Below, piece after piece: positions 53,472-63,315 of a DNA stretch of 64,000 nt. How positions within the stretch are numbered: the stretch's first letter is position 1; each line of letters starts with the position of its first letter. The DNA comes from Flavobacteriales bacterium. Its GTDB lineage: Bacteria > Bacteroidota > Bacteroidia > NS11-12g > UBA9320. Location: the NCBI GenBank assembly GCA_020635395.1, contig JACJZV010000001.1, positions 186,001-250,000 on the forward strand, given 5' to 3'. Under the pieces are notes generated by a model, which searched no databases, was not told where the DNA came from, and saw only the letters and a list, made by a program, of their open reading frames with translations. Both the position numbers and the translations under genes were made by a program.

Positions 53472-56400
53472 ATGGCTAAAATAGTTGATAAAAAGAAAAA
53501 AAATACCACGGTATCTGTCAACAGAAGTATCTGTTTTTTGATTACCGGAGTTGATACGGATGAACTGAAAAATGCAGCCAATTCAATTCAGAATCAGGCC
53601 GTTTTAATGGTCGGAAAATCAGCTAATTCGCTCGATGAGGTTTTGCAAAAATTAGCAGAAATGACCGAAGAGCTTGTGGCCGTTTTGAATGTAGCCCACG
53701 TTTCGGATATTTCAAAAATAGCACAAGCTGGCCGCAGTGCGAAGGCATCTGAGTCAACGGTCTATTTACCCGTATCGAAAAATAAACCAAGTTTTGGGCA
53801 ACGAATCGGTCGATTTTTTACCAAATTGGTTGGTTTGGTAGAAAACAATGGTTTTGAAAGCGGTATCGCCATTTTTGAACGAAAAACACTTATTGAAAAA
53901 AACATACTCGACCAATTTGTGTTGAGTCACACCGAAACACAATTAGCCAACAGAGCTGTTTTGTCAGGTTTGTCGGCAAAAACAGTAGAGTATTCGGGTG
54001 CTGAAAAAGCCAAAATACCTTACATAAAACATATACTTTCTGCGTGCAGTGCCAGATGGAATTGGTTTGTTACCAATCCAATAAAAAATCTTAAATCGTC
54101 CAATTTTAGTAATGGGAATTCGGGTATATACAGGCTCAGTTTTGTGCTTATTGCCTTGATAGGTTTGGTTATGCTGCCGTCATTGAGTTTTGATTATAGT
54201 GCAACATGGGATGAACATGAGGATAGAGATTATTTTAAAGAAGTAATCAACTATTTTGAAACCGGAGGGGAAGACACTCGATGCCTTGACACCACCCGAA
54301 AATTGCACAACCATTTAGTAAACTACGGTCCTTTTGTAAACCTTACCTGCCAATTTGCCGAAGATTACATTTCTCCATTTGATACCTACGAAACCCGCCA
54401 CATCGTGCTGAGTTTGTTTGCCTTTCTCGGTCTGCTATTTACTGGTTTAACAGCACGAAAAATAGGTAGTTGGCGAACAGGGGTTGTGGCACTTTTATTA
54501 CTTCTGTTTACTCCTACCTTTTGGGGACATGCGGCCAATAATCAAAAAGATTTGCCCTTTATGGCTTTCTACATAGTCAGTTTGTTTTACATAATTCGCA
54601 TGGCCATCGAAATGCCAAAAATAAAGGTAAAAACACTGGTAATGACAGGCTTAACCATGGGAATTTTATTCAGCATACGGGCAGGAGGTATGATGGTTTT
54701 TGCCTATTTAGTTATGTTTTTAGGAATTAAATTTTTAGCCCAACTAAAAAACGGCAAGTCTTTCGGCAGCATCGGGAAATATCTATTTGGCGGCGGATTA
54801 GCCATTGCCATAGCCTATTTTATTGGCATTATTTTCTGGCCATCGGCGTTGCAAGCTCCATTCAGTCATCCGTTTTTGGTATTAAAAAGACAAGCCGATT
54901 TTGATTTAGTACACATTTACGAATTGTTTGAAGGGCAACGCTACTATATGAAAGATTTTCCGTGGTATTATGCCCCAAAACTCATGGCAATAACACTGCC
55001 CATCGTAGTGGTAATGGGTCTTGTTTGGTTGATAGTCACGGCAATTACTAAATTTAAAAACTACAAAAAATGGACAATGGCCATGCTGGTATTTGCCATT
55101 GTGTTTCCGGTGGCGTATATAATTTACAAAGATTCAGCCCTATACAACTCATGGAGACACGTATTGTTTGTATTGCCCGGCTTGGTAGTGCTTGCCGCAG
55201 TGGGTTGGGATACACTTTTACAGTTTAAAAACAAAATTGTTCGATTGGCTTCAACCGCATTTTTGACAGTGGGCATATTGTGGGTGGGCATTTGGATGTA
55301 CAAAAACCATCCATACGAATACCTTTATTTTAACGAATTTGTGGGAGGTGTAAAAGGAGCTTACGGTAATTATGAAATGGACTACTGGAATCAATCGCCG
55401 AAAGAAGCCATAAAATGGTTGTTGAAGCATGAAGATTTTAAGGGTGAACGAAAAATTGTTCGGTCAAACAACGAAATTTTTAGTATGCAGTATTATGCCG
55501 ATCGCTACCAAGAAAATGGCAAAGAAATACGAGAGTTACGCAGAAAAATAGAGCGGATAGATGATGAAATTGACCGGTTAAATCATTACAAAAAAGAGAA
55601 CTTGCTCACAGAAGCCGAGACAAAGCCTCAAATAGAAGAGTTGCAAAAGGAACGGAAACCATTGGCAGAGCAATTGAACAAATTGCAACCTATGTTTGTA
55701 GATTGGAGCAAAGATTTGGAGTGGAATAAAAAAGAGTGGGATTATGCAATATGGACCACCCGAACACTGTCTCCCACGATGATAAAAAACGGGTATTTCC
55801 CACCAAAAGGCACCATTCAAACCATAGAAGTTGATGGGGTTCCGATTGCCGCCATTGTAAAAAGGGAAAATCATAACTTACAGATAGCTAATGATTTGTT
55901 GGCAAAAAACCAAGTTGATTCGGCTGAAAAATTGGTGGCAGACTACATTCAATACGACCCTGCCGAACCCGAAGGCTATAGAACCATGGCTTTGGTAAAA
56001 CTGAGTCAAGGAAAATACGGTGAGGTAAAAACGTGGGCAGCAAAAAGCATAGAACGATGCCCTGAAGATTTTTATAGCTACATGTATATGGGTCGGGCAT
56101 TATATACCGATGCATTGACCAATCAGGCAGACGGAAATCCGCAGCAAGTTTTGGCCGAGGCAGAAAGCAATTTCAAAAAGTCGTTGGAGCTGAAACCCAA
56201 TTTTAGTAGTGCTTATGCTGGTTTGGGAGATATAGCCTATGCCAGAAACGATATGTTCAATGCCCTAAAAAACTATCAGGAAGCATTCAACAATGGAGGG
56301 GCAAATTATCAATTGGCGTTTAGAATGGGCGAAGTCTATTTTAATCAAAAGAAAGATCAAGAAGCCGCTGGATATATGGAATACGCCACAAGGATGAACC

Positions 56401-56510
56401 CCAATTTTGCACCACCCTACAACTATTTATATCAGATTTATACAAGAAACAATCAACCTCAGGTGGCAATGCAGTTTTTGGAAAAATACAAGCAACTTAG
56501 CGGTATGTAG
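53472..56510 (+). CDS. Chimeric membrane glycosyltransferase-like protein with TPR tail
   Basis: 1012 residues. The N-terminal about 210 residues look like a worn or divergent GT2-type cytoplasmic domain. Then about eleven hydrophobic helices follow, with SFDYSATWDEHEDRDYF near residue 245 just after the first. This is the first-loop acidic motif of GT-C/ArnT-PMT enzymes, which use lipid-linked sugars. A coiled coil (about 680-730, EIRELRRKIERIDDEIDRLN) and a C-terminal TPR array (about 800-1012) end it. It may glycosylate surface glycans or proteins. It follows nadV by 117 nt and has a weak TAGTTTTG -7 at 53439. Confidence 0.7.
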   Translation: MAKIVDKKKKNTTVSVNRSICFLITGVDTDELKNAANSIQNQAVLMVGKSANSLDEVLQKLAEMTEELVAVLNVAHVSDISKIAQAGRSAKASESTVYLPVSKNKPSFGQRIGRFFTKLVGLVENNGFESGIAIFERKTLIEKNILDQFVLSHTETQLANRAVLSGLSAKTVEYSGAEKAKIPYIKHILSACSARWNWFVTNPIKNLKSSNFSNGNSGIYRLSFVLIALIGLVMLPSLSFDYSATWDEHEDRDYFKEVINYFETGGEDTRCLDTTRKLHNHLVNYGPFVNLTCQFAEDYISPFDTYETRHIVLSLFAFLGLLFTGLTARKIGSWRTGVVALLLLLFTPTFWGHAANNQKDLPFMAFYIVSLFYIIRMAIEMPKIKVKTLVMTGLTMGILFSIRAGGMMVFAYLVMFLGIKFLAQLKNGKSFGSIGKYLFGGGLAIAIAYFIGIIFWPSALQAPFSHPFLVLKRQADFDLVHIYELFEGQRYYMKDFPWYYAPKLMAITLPIVVVMGLVWLIVTAITKFKNYKKWTMAMLVFAIVFPVAYIIYKDSALYNSWRHVLFVLPGLVVLAAVGWDTLLQFKNKIVRLASTAFLTVGILWVGIWMYKNHPYEYLYFNEFVGGVKGAYGNYEMDYWNQSPKEAIKWLLKHEDFKGERKIVRSNNEIFSMQYYADRYQENGKEIRELRRKIERIDDEIDRLNHYKKENLLTEAETKPQIEELQKERKPLAEQLNKLQPMFVDWSKDLEWNKKEWDYAIWTTRTLSPTMIKNGYFPPKGTIQTIEVDGVPIAAIVKRENHNLQIANDLLAKNQVDSAEKLVADYIQYDPAEPEGYRTMALVKLSQGKYGEVKTWAAKSIERCPEDFYSYMYMGRALYTDALTNQADGNPQQVLAEAESNFKKSLELKPNFSSAYAGLGDIAYARNDMFNALKNYQEAFNNGGANYQLAFRMGEVYFNQKKDQEAAGYMEYATRMNPNFAPPYNYLYQIYTRNNQPQVAMQFLEKYKQLSGM

Positions 56511-56637
56511 ATTTTTGGTTAAAGAATTTGTGCCGTTACTCAAATGTGACAATAAAGCGAATCAAAAGTTATTTATTTTTGTGTAGGTTTGAAATATGAA
56601 TCACGGAGTGACGTTCAAAAACAAAACACAACCTTAA

Positions 56638-59127
56638 TTGAAGAAAGCCTTTTTAGTATCGATTTGTCTAATTGCATTTTTTGCGGTGCAAGCCACCCAC
56701 ATTGTTGGGGGAGATTTTTATTACAAAAAGATAGGAACAGATCAATATTTGGTAACCTTAAAACTTTATATAGACTGCCAAAATGGTGACTCAACGGCTA
56801 TTCGATCAGATGAAACTGCAATTGTAAGTATTTGGGATGCAGGCTCAAATTCTTACATACGGCAAGAAGATTTTTTCAGAACGGGGCCAACCTATTTAAG
56901 CAAAATTCATTATCAATGCCTTATACCCCCGCAAGATGCCTGTGTTAGCCAGTATATTTACACCAAATCGATTGATATAAATCCTGGAACATCAGGCGTA
57001 ATTTTGGCTTTTCAACGGTGCTGTAGAAACCATACCATAAACAATATCGTGAACCCCGAAGCCACCGGAGCTACCTACTGGGTAAAAATTCCGGGAACAG
57101 AAACAACAACATACAACAACAGTGCGGTGTTTAAGGAGTTACCACCAAATTATTTGTGTACAGATGCCCCATTAAAATTCGACCACTCGGCCTCAGACCC
57201 CGATGGAGATAGTTTGGTATATGAGCTTTATCAGCCTTATTCGGGTGCCTCACAAGATCGGCCTCGACCCGATAATAAGGGTGCTGGTTTGTTTAAAGCA
57301 CCACCATTCAACAACATAATTTGGGGAAATAGTTTTGCCACGAGCAATCAGGTAACCGGAAATCCGAAAATGGAAATAAACCCCAAGACGGGGGAGATTA
57401 CCTTGCTGCCAACCACCGTGGGTCAATACGTTATCGGTATTAAAGTAAAAGAATATAGAAACGGAGTGTTGGTTGGCGAAACCTATCGAGATTATCAATT
57501 TAACGTCCGAGAATGTACCACTACCTTAGTGGCAAATTTTATTACGGCCGCAGGGTCATCGGCATTTACATACAATTGTTCCGACACCGTAAACTTTTTG
57601 AACAAAAGCTTAAAAGCCAAAGAATATCGATGGGAATTTGGCGACCCCACCACAGATGCCGACACAAGTCACGACGTAAACCCAACATGGATATATCCAG
57701 GAAACGGGACATACACTGTAAAGTTGCACGCCAAAAACGATTTGTGCGAGGCCGACTATGAATTTAAAGTAAACATCAAATCTAAAATTGATATAAAACT
57801 GGGGCCAGATCAGTATTTCTGCGACAGTTCGGTAAATGTTTTCTTAACCCCAAACATATTCGATGCAACCAAAATAGTTTGGAACAACGGAAAGATAACA
57901 CCCATTTTGTCTGTAAATAGAATTGGAAGATATGTTGCCACAGCCTATTATGGAAATTGTAAAGGTTCAGATACAATAGACTTAAAGCTCGATTTGCCTG
58001 TGTTTACCATTACCCCCGATTCATTATTTTGCTCCGAAGAAGCAATAGACCTCGATTTGGTGGCCACCGGTCAGCCAAACTACAAATACCTTTGGAGTAC
58101 CTCAAGTGTAGATACTTTTTCAAAAGTTCATGTTGGTAAATCAGGGTATTATTGGGTAAAAGTGACCAACCCAAGAGGTTGCTCAAAATATGATACTTCT
58201 TTGGTTTATGTTTCGTACAAACCCAATTTGGGGCCAGATTTATTTATATGCAATGAGTTTTCGAAAATATACGATGCAGGTAAACGACCCGACACCTATT
58301 TGTGGAACGATGGCTCTACCGGAAGATTTAAAGAAATAAATGCAGAAGGAAAATATTGGGTAACGGTTTGGGAAAAACATTGCAAAAGCAGTGATACATT
58401 TTATATTGAAAACCCAATTATTCGTTTAGAATTGGGCAATGACACCAACTACTGCGATAATTTATACCGACTAATGGTTGCCCCCCCAGCCATGGCCGAA
58501 TATTTGTGGTACGACAATTCTACTCTGGAAACAAACACGGTAACAACCCCCGGCAAATACTATGTTTGGGTAAAAGATACCAATGGCTGCGAAAAATCTG
58601 ACACCATAAGGCTTACCTTAACTAATTCGCCTGAATTTGAGTTGGGCAATGATACGGCCATTTGTTTACGCGAAGCGGTTACCATTGGAACACCCAAAAA
58701 GTTTTTGCACTACCAATGGAACAGTGGGTCGAATGAACCATACATTACCACCCAAGATTCCGGAAATCACATACTAAAAGTGGTTGACGAAAATGGGTGT
58801 TTTACCTACGACACCCTTCATGTGGCCATAGATGTAAATGCCATGCCCAACGAGTTGTTTATTGCCAATGCTTTTAGCCCCAATGGCGATGGACTAAACG
58901 AAACATTTCCCTTTTCCGAAATAATTCTGCAACCCGAATACCATTTTAGAGTGTTCAACCGCTGGGGCGAAAAACTTTTTGATACCGAAGATAGTGAAGC
59001 TCAGTTTTGGGATGGAACGTACAAAGGCAAAAGGGTTAAGTTAGACGCATACATCTATTTAATTGATTATCGTGCTTGCAACGGAGAGTTTAAGAGAGTA
59101 AGCGGTACGATAAATGTCATGGAGTGA
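56638..59127 (+). CDS. PKD-containing secreted protein with T9SS type B (gliding motility-associated) C-terminal domain
   Basis: 829 residues with TTG start (no ATG gives the signal peptide KKAFLVSICLIAFFAVQA). The N-terminal part contains GGDFYYKKIGTDQYLVTLKLYIDC, a pattern common to Bacteroidota surface proteins. A PKD-like domain (about 310-375, KEYRWEFGDP and NGTYTVKLHA) and several ELGND/TPGKYYVWVKD repeats follow. The end FIANAFSPNGDGLNETFPF...FNRWGEKLFD...DAYIYLIDYRACNGEFKRVSGTINV is the type B sorting domain. It is probably exported by the SprA pathway. A -7 element TATTTTTG is at 56574-56581. Confidence 0.85.
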   Translation: MKKAFLVSICLIAFFAVQATHIVGGDFYYKKIGTDQYLVTLKLYIDCQNGDSTAIRSDETAIVSIWDAGSNSYIRQEDFFRTGPTYLSKIHYQCLIPPQDACVSQYIYTKSIDINPGTSGVILAFQRCCRNHTINNIVNPEATGATYWVKIPGTETTTYNNSAVFKELPPNYLCTDAPLKFDHSASDPDGDSLVYELYQPYSGASQDRPRPDNKGAGLFKAPPFNNIIWGNSFATSNQVTGNPKMEINPKTGEITLLPTTVGQYVIGIKVKEYRNGVLVGETYRDYQFNVRECTTTLVANFITAAGSSAFTYNCSDTVNFLNKSLKAKEYRWEFGDPTTDADTSHDVNPTWIYPGNGTYTVKLHAKNDLCEADYEFKVNIKSKIDIKLGPDQYFCDSSVNVFLTPNIFDATKIVWNNGKITPILSVNRIGRYVATAYYGNCKGSDTIDLKLDLPVFTITPDSLFCSEEAIDLDLVATGQPNYKYLWSTSSVDTFSKVHVGKSGYYWVKVTNPRGCSKYDTSLVYVSYKPNLGPDLFICNEFSKIYDAGKRPDTYLWNDGSTGRFKEINAEGKYWVTVWEKHCKSSDTFYIENPIIRLELGNDTNYCDNLYRLMVAPPAMAEYLWYDNSTLETNTVTTPGKYYVWVKDTNGCEKSDTIRLTLTNSPEFELGNDTAICLREAVTIGTPKKFLHYQWNSGSNEPYITTQDSGNHILKVVDENGCFTYDTLHVAIDVNAMPNELFIANAFSPNGDGLNETFPFSEIILQPEYHFRVFNRWGEKLFDTEDSEAQFWDGTYKGKRVKLDAYIYLIDYRACNGEFKRVSGTINVME

Positions 59128-59148
59128 GTTGTTTTGACGCAGAAAAAT

Positions 59149-59156
59149 TATTTTTG
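59149..59156 (+). promoter_or_regulatory. Candidate -7 element before the papain-fold protease
   Basis: TATTTTTG, 26 nt before the start at 59182, with TTG 17 nt upstream (59129-59131). Confidence 0.35.
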
Positions 59157-59181
59157 TTTCGTACTAAAAAAATAATTTGCT

Positions 59182-60723
59182 ATGCCTATTAGAATGGTGG
59201 ACGACCCACAAGAACCGAAAAACAACGACACTGGAGGAAAAAGAGGTGGAATACCCCCAATTCTTCTATTATTTCTACCCTATATTTTCAAGTTTTTAAT
59301 AAAAAAACCGAAGTTGCTTTTGGGTGTAATAGCCATAGGAGTTTTGTTTTATTTTTTTGGTGGAAATCTTTTAGGTGGAGGCGAAACCGCCGATGCCGAT
59401 ATAGTTTCGCCATTCTCCCGCGGGTTGGATATGAAACAGGAAGTCTATGAACAAGGAGAATTGTATGAACCTTTGGCTACCAACTACAAAAGTGGTCTTC
59501 CGAGCAGAGTAAGTTTAGAACAGTTTTGTCCTCCACGGCTAAATCAGGGGTCGCAGGGTTCGTGCGTGGCTTGGAGTAGTTCGTATGCTGCTCGAACCAT
59601 TCTACATGCAAAATCAAAAGGAGTAAGCGGCAAAGAAGTGGCTTTTAGCCCATCATCACTTTATAATTTTATAAAACTTCCCAATTGTCAAGGTGCTTAC
59701 ATACACAATGCCATGCAGCAAATGCAGCAATATGGGGTTTTGCCGTTCAACGAGTTTAGCTATGATGAATATGATTGCAACAGAACGCCATCGCAAAACC
59801 AAATGGCAATGGCCACCCAATACAGAACAAGAGGCTTTCAAAGGTTATGGGAAAACGAAGGAGGAACCGACATTTCAGCCATCAAACAAAATCTTTCGCA
59901 AGGCGGGCCGGTGGTAATAGGTATGTTGGTAGGAGGCTCGTTTATGAGTGATATGATGGGTAGAAAAATTTGGCATCCTACAAGCAGAGACCGAAATATG
60001 GCCGGATTTGGCGGACATGCAATGTGTGTGATTGGGTATGACGACAACCTCGAAGGTGGAGCTTTTCAAATAATGAACAGTTGGGGAGAAGACTGGGGAG
60101 ACAGAGGCTTGTTTTGGATAAAATATTCTGATTTTGAGTATTTTACAAGAGAAGCTTATGGACTATACCCAATGGGTAATGCACCTGCCCTCGACCCCAA
60201 TAAATTATCCGTGGATTTTGGATTGGTTACCTCCGACAATTTAAAAAACATTCCTTTAACCCATTTAGGAAATGGAATTTTTAGAACCTCGAACAACATT
60301 GCCAAAGGAACGCGATTTAAAATTGAAGTAACCAATAGCATTGAATGTTACATTTATGTTTTTGGTGAAGAAACCGATGGCAGCAGTTACGTTTTGTTCC
60401 CAAATCCTCAGAAAAAAAATCACTCAGCCTATTGCGGAATAACCGGTACTCGGCTTTTCCCTCGCACCGAATCATTAATGGCCGATAACATAGGAAATGC
60501 CGACCGCATGGCAGTAGTTGTAAGCAAAGTGGAACTTGACCACGGCGAATTAAATAGGCTAATCAATCAAGCCACCGGCAATTATGCTCAAAAGGTGCAA
60601 TCCGTGTTAAGTCAGTATGCCATGACAGGGGTAACGTTTCAATCAGGAGCCAACGTTCATTTTGATGCGACTATTGGCGATAAAAAGACGGTGGCCATGG
60701 TTATTGAGGTTACAAAACAATAA
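59182..60723 (+). CDS. Papain-fold (C1-family) cysteine peptidase, membrane-anchored
   Basis: 513 residues. One membrane anchor lies near residues 27-65 (PPILLLFLPYIFKFLI and LLLGVIAIGVLFYFF). The C1 peptidase domain (about 105-330) has NQGSQGSCVAWSSSYAARTI (catalytic Cys), FGGHAMCVIGYDD (His) and QIMNSWGEDWGDRGLFWI (Asn). The C-terminal about 170 residues form a beta-rich unit with DNLKNIPLTHLGNGIF, similar to DUF4384-like carbohydrate- or metal-binding domains. Cytoplasmic or periplasmic target unknown. The next gene starts 2 nt downstream. Confidence 0.85.
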   Translation: MPIRMVDDPQEPKNNDTGGKRGGIPPILLLFLPYIFKFLIKKPKLLLGVIAIGVLFYFFGGNLLGGGETADADIVSPFSRGLDMKQEVYEQGELYEPLATNYKSGLPSRVSLEQFCPPRLNQGSQGSCVAWSSSYAARTILHAKSKGVSGKEVAFSPSSLYNFIKLPNCQGAYIHNAMQQMQQYGVLPFNEFSYDEYDCNRTPSQNQMAMATQYRTRGFQRLWENEGGTDISAIKQNLSQGGPVVIGMLVGGSFMSDMMGRKIWHPTSRDRNMAGFGGHAMCVIGYDDNLEGGAFQIMNSWGEDWGDRGLFWIKYSDFEYFTREAYGLYPMGNAPALDPNKLSVDFGLVTSDNLKNIPLTHLGNGIFRTSNNIAKGTRFKIEVTNSIECYIYVFGEETDGSSYVLFPNPQKKNHSAYCGITGTRLFPRTESLMADNIGNADRMAVVVSKVELDHGELNRLINQATGNYAQKVQSVLSQYAMTGVTFQSGANVHFDATIGDKKTVAMVIEVTKQ

Positions 60724-60725
60724 GT

Positions 60726-62267
60726 ATGGAATATTTTAAAAATATTTCGTGGTGGGGTTGGATATTGGTATTCGCCTTTTTGGTGGTTATAAGAGATGTT
60801 TTTTTCAATAAGAGACACGCCATATCACACAATTTTCCGTTGGTGGGTCATTTTAGGTATATGCTCGAAAAAATTGGCCCAGAGCTTCGTCAGTATATTG
60901 TTGCAAATAATCGTGAAGAATTGCCTTTCAACAGAAGCGAACGCAGCTGGATATATTCAAGCTCAAAAAATGAGAATAATTATGAAGGCTTTGGCACAGA
61001 TAAAGATATTCATGAGCCAAATTATCATTTTATAAAACCGAACCTTTTTGGTTTTAAAATGCCCGATGAACACCCGAATTTGGAACACAAAGATTTTGTG
61101 CCATGTGCCAAAGTTATTGGATTGTATAACAACAGAAAGAAACCTTTTCGTCCGGCCTCTGTAATAAATATTTCGGCAATGAGCTATGGTTCATTATCTG
61201 GCAAAGCCGTTGAGTCGCTCAATAGAGGTGCAAAAAAGGCAGGCTGTTATCAAAACACAGGAGAGGGAGGGCTCTCCATTTATCATAGCACAGGAGCTGA
61301 TGTTGTTTTTCAATTTGGCACTGGATATTTTGGAGTAAGAAATGACGATGGGACATTTTCTTTGGATAAATTAGAAAAGCTGGTTGAAAACAATCCATTT
61401 GTAAAGGCCATCGAAATAAAACTATCTCAGGGGGCAAAGCCTGGAAAAGGAGGCGTGCTTCCAGCTGCAAAAATTACCCCTGAAATAGCCCAGATAAGAG
61501 GAGTTTCGTTGGGTAAAGATGTTATTTCTCCGGCATTTCATTCGGCGTTTGACGATGTGGATGGTTTGTTAAATTTTATAGAAGAAATTGCCGAAAGAAC
61601 TGGCTTGCCTGTAGGCATTAAGTCTGCAGTAGGTCGAACAGAGCAATGGCATTATTTGGCCGACAAAATAAAAGAACGCGGCACAGGACCTGATTATATT
61701 GCCATAGATGGAGGAGAAGGAGGCACGGGTGCTGCTCCGCCAAGTTTTGCCGACCACGTGTCGTTGCCATTGTTTTATGCCTTCAGCACGGTGTATAAAA
61801 TATTTAAAGAAAAAGATTTGGCCGATAGAATAGTTTGGATAGCCGGCGGAAAACTTGGGCTTCCGGCTCAGGCGGCAAAAGCTTTTGCAATGGGTGCCGA
61901 CCTTATCTATGTGGCACGCGAAGCCATGATGAGCATTGGCTGCATACAAGCCCAAACATGCCATACCAATAGATGCCCAGCAGGAGTGGCCACCCAAAAC
62001 AAATGGCTACAGTCGGGCATTAATGTGCCTTTAAAATCGGATAGGTTTTACAACTATGTAAAGGCTTTTAGAAAAGAGCTTTTGGAATTGGCCATGGCTA
62101 CTGGCCATGAACACCCAAGCCAGTTTACCATGACCGACATAGAAATAAGTATGGGAGATGCCAATTTTACCAAAACACTTAAAGATTGCTTTGGCTATGA
62201 CAAACAACGTGTTAAGTTTGAAGGGGCATCCGCCATTATGAATTGTAAATATTTAGGTGGAAAATAA
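60726..62267 (+). CDS. FMN-binding glutamate synthase-family protein, membrane-anchored
   Basis: 513 residues with an N-terminal membrane helix (ISWWGWILVFAFLVVIRDVFF). Then a GltB-type FMN TIM barrel (about 130-440): INISAMSYGSLSGKAVESLNRGAKKAG, GEGGLSIYH, IKLSQGAKPGKGG, IDGGEGGTGAAPPSF, and the Fe-S-like Cys pattern SIGCIQAQTCHTNRCPAGVATQ. It lacks the glutaminase domain, so it would be an electron-transfer oxidoreductase of unknown substrate. Confidence 0.88.
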   Translation: MEYFKNISWWGWILVFAFLVVIRDVFFNKRHAISHNFPLVGHFRYMLEKIGPELRQYIVANNREELPFNRSERSWIYSSSKNENNYEGFGTDKDIHEPNYHFIKPNLFGFKMPDEHPNLEHKDFVPCAKVIGLYNNRKKPFRPASVINISAMSYGSLSGKAVESLNRGAKKAGCYQNTGEGGLSIYHSTGADVVFQFGTGYFGVRNDDGTFSLDKLEKLVENNPFVKAIEIKLSQGAKPGKGGVLPAAKITPEIAQIRGVSLGKDVISPAFHSAFDDVDGLLNFIEEIAERTGLPVGIKSAVGRTEQWHYLADKIKERGTGPDYIAIDGGEGGTGAAPPSFADHVSLPLFYAFSTVYKIFKEKDLADRIVWIAGGKLGLPAQAAKAFAMGADLIYVAREAMMSIGCIQAQTCHTNRCPAGVATQNKWLQSGINVPLKSDRFYNYVKAFRKELLELAMATGHEHPSQFTMTDIEISMGDANFTKTLKDCFGYDKQRVKFEGASAIMNCKYLGGK

Positions 62268-62272
62268 GTTGT

Positions 62273-63103
62273 ATGACAAATAAAGTTTCAGTAAGCAAAG
62301 CACACCGCAGGGGCGTTTTCCGAATATTGGTATTGCCAATTATTATCGTAACAATAGTCCTGTCGCTGCTTGTTTGGGGTTTGGTTGTTCAATACATTAC
62401 TCCCGTTTTTGCATTAATAACCCTATTAGCAGTTGGTGTATTATTATTTATTTTCTGTCTTTGGCAGGTGGCTTTATGGAAAAAATGGATGGTAGAACAT
62501 TCGGCCAATCCAAAAACAAGTGAAGAGCTGGCCAAAACATCCTTCTTGAAAAGATCAATGCTGGCCAACACTCCATTTTTATGGGGCAAAAAGAAAGCGG
62601 CTTACCAAGAAAAATATAACCAAAGGTTGGAAGAAATAAATAGGGCTAAGTTGGTTTCTGCCTCCAAAAAATATGGTGGTGATGACGTTATTAAAATTCA
62701 TCGTAGTTTAGGCATAATGCCGTGGCTTTCTGTCTTTTTTATTGGTCTTTGTTTGGTCACTATTTGGATTTTTCGATCAAATGAGGATGAAACTACCAAA
62801 TTGATTGCTGCCGCAACACATGTTGCCTCGCTGGTTCTCTTAGTTTTATGCGTTCAAAGCATTATTCGTCGTTTAAGAACCGTGATAAAAATTGATGATC
62901 GCGAAATTTTAATCAAAAAGGAATTGCTTAAATGGAGCCAGTTAGAGCATATCGATGTGATAAAGGATTCGATTCTTGAATATCGAAAAACGGGCGAAAG
63001 CCAATCCAAGACACTAAAGGTTTCCAACCTAAATCTATCACCCGACTATATTGATGAGCTAATTACGTTCTTTAAAACTATAAAGGACAATTCGTTGGGA
63101 TAG
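62273..63103 (+). CDS. Four-helix membrane protein, unknown function
   Basis: 276 residues: hydrophobic pairs at about residues 15-65 (ILVLPIIIVTIVLSLLVWGLVV and ITPVFALITLLAVGVLLFIFCLW) and at about 143-195 (PWLSVFFIGLCLVTIWIF and ATHVASLVLLVLCVQSII). Basic loops and a soluble C-terminus (LNLSPDYIDELITFFK) complete it. No family recognised. It starts 5 nt after the FMN-enzyme stop, so it is probably in the same operon. Confidence 0.7.
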   Translation: MTNKVSVSKAHRRGVFRILVLPIIIVTIVLSLLVWGLVVQYITPVFALITLLAVGVLLFIFCLWQVALWKKWMVEHSANPKTSEELAKTSFLKRSMLANTPFLWGKKKAAYQEKYNQRLEEINRAKLVSASKKYGGDDVIKIHRSLGIMPWLSVFFIGLCLVTIWIFRSNEDETTKLIAAATHVASLVLLVLCVQSIIRRLRTVIKIDDREILIKKELLKWSQLEHIDVIKDSILEYRKTGESQSKTLKVSNLNLSPDYIDELITFFKTIKDNSLG

Positions 63104-63160
63104 TTCGTCTAACAAAATAGACAATAAGTTTCACTTTCTTTTAGCGGCATTATTTTTTAA

Positions 63161-63192
63161 TATACTGATTATCAGTATTTTTTATTTTTTTC
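63161..63192. terminator. Terminator-like palindrome after the membrane gene
   Basis: ATACTGAT-T-ATCAGTAT followed by a T-rich tract. The remaining gap to 63315 is AT-rich with nothing else seen. Confidence 0.7.
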
Positions 63193-63315
63193 TTGAGTTT
63201 TAAATCGATTGGAACAATATCTGAAAAAGGATAAGTGTAATGTGATTTCATAATGTTAAGTAAATATTAATTGAAAGAAAAGATTAACACGACACAATAA
63301 TTCATATTCATTCAA

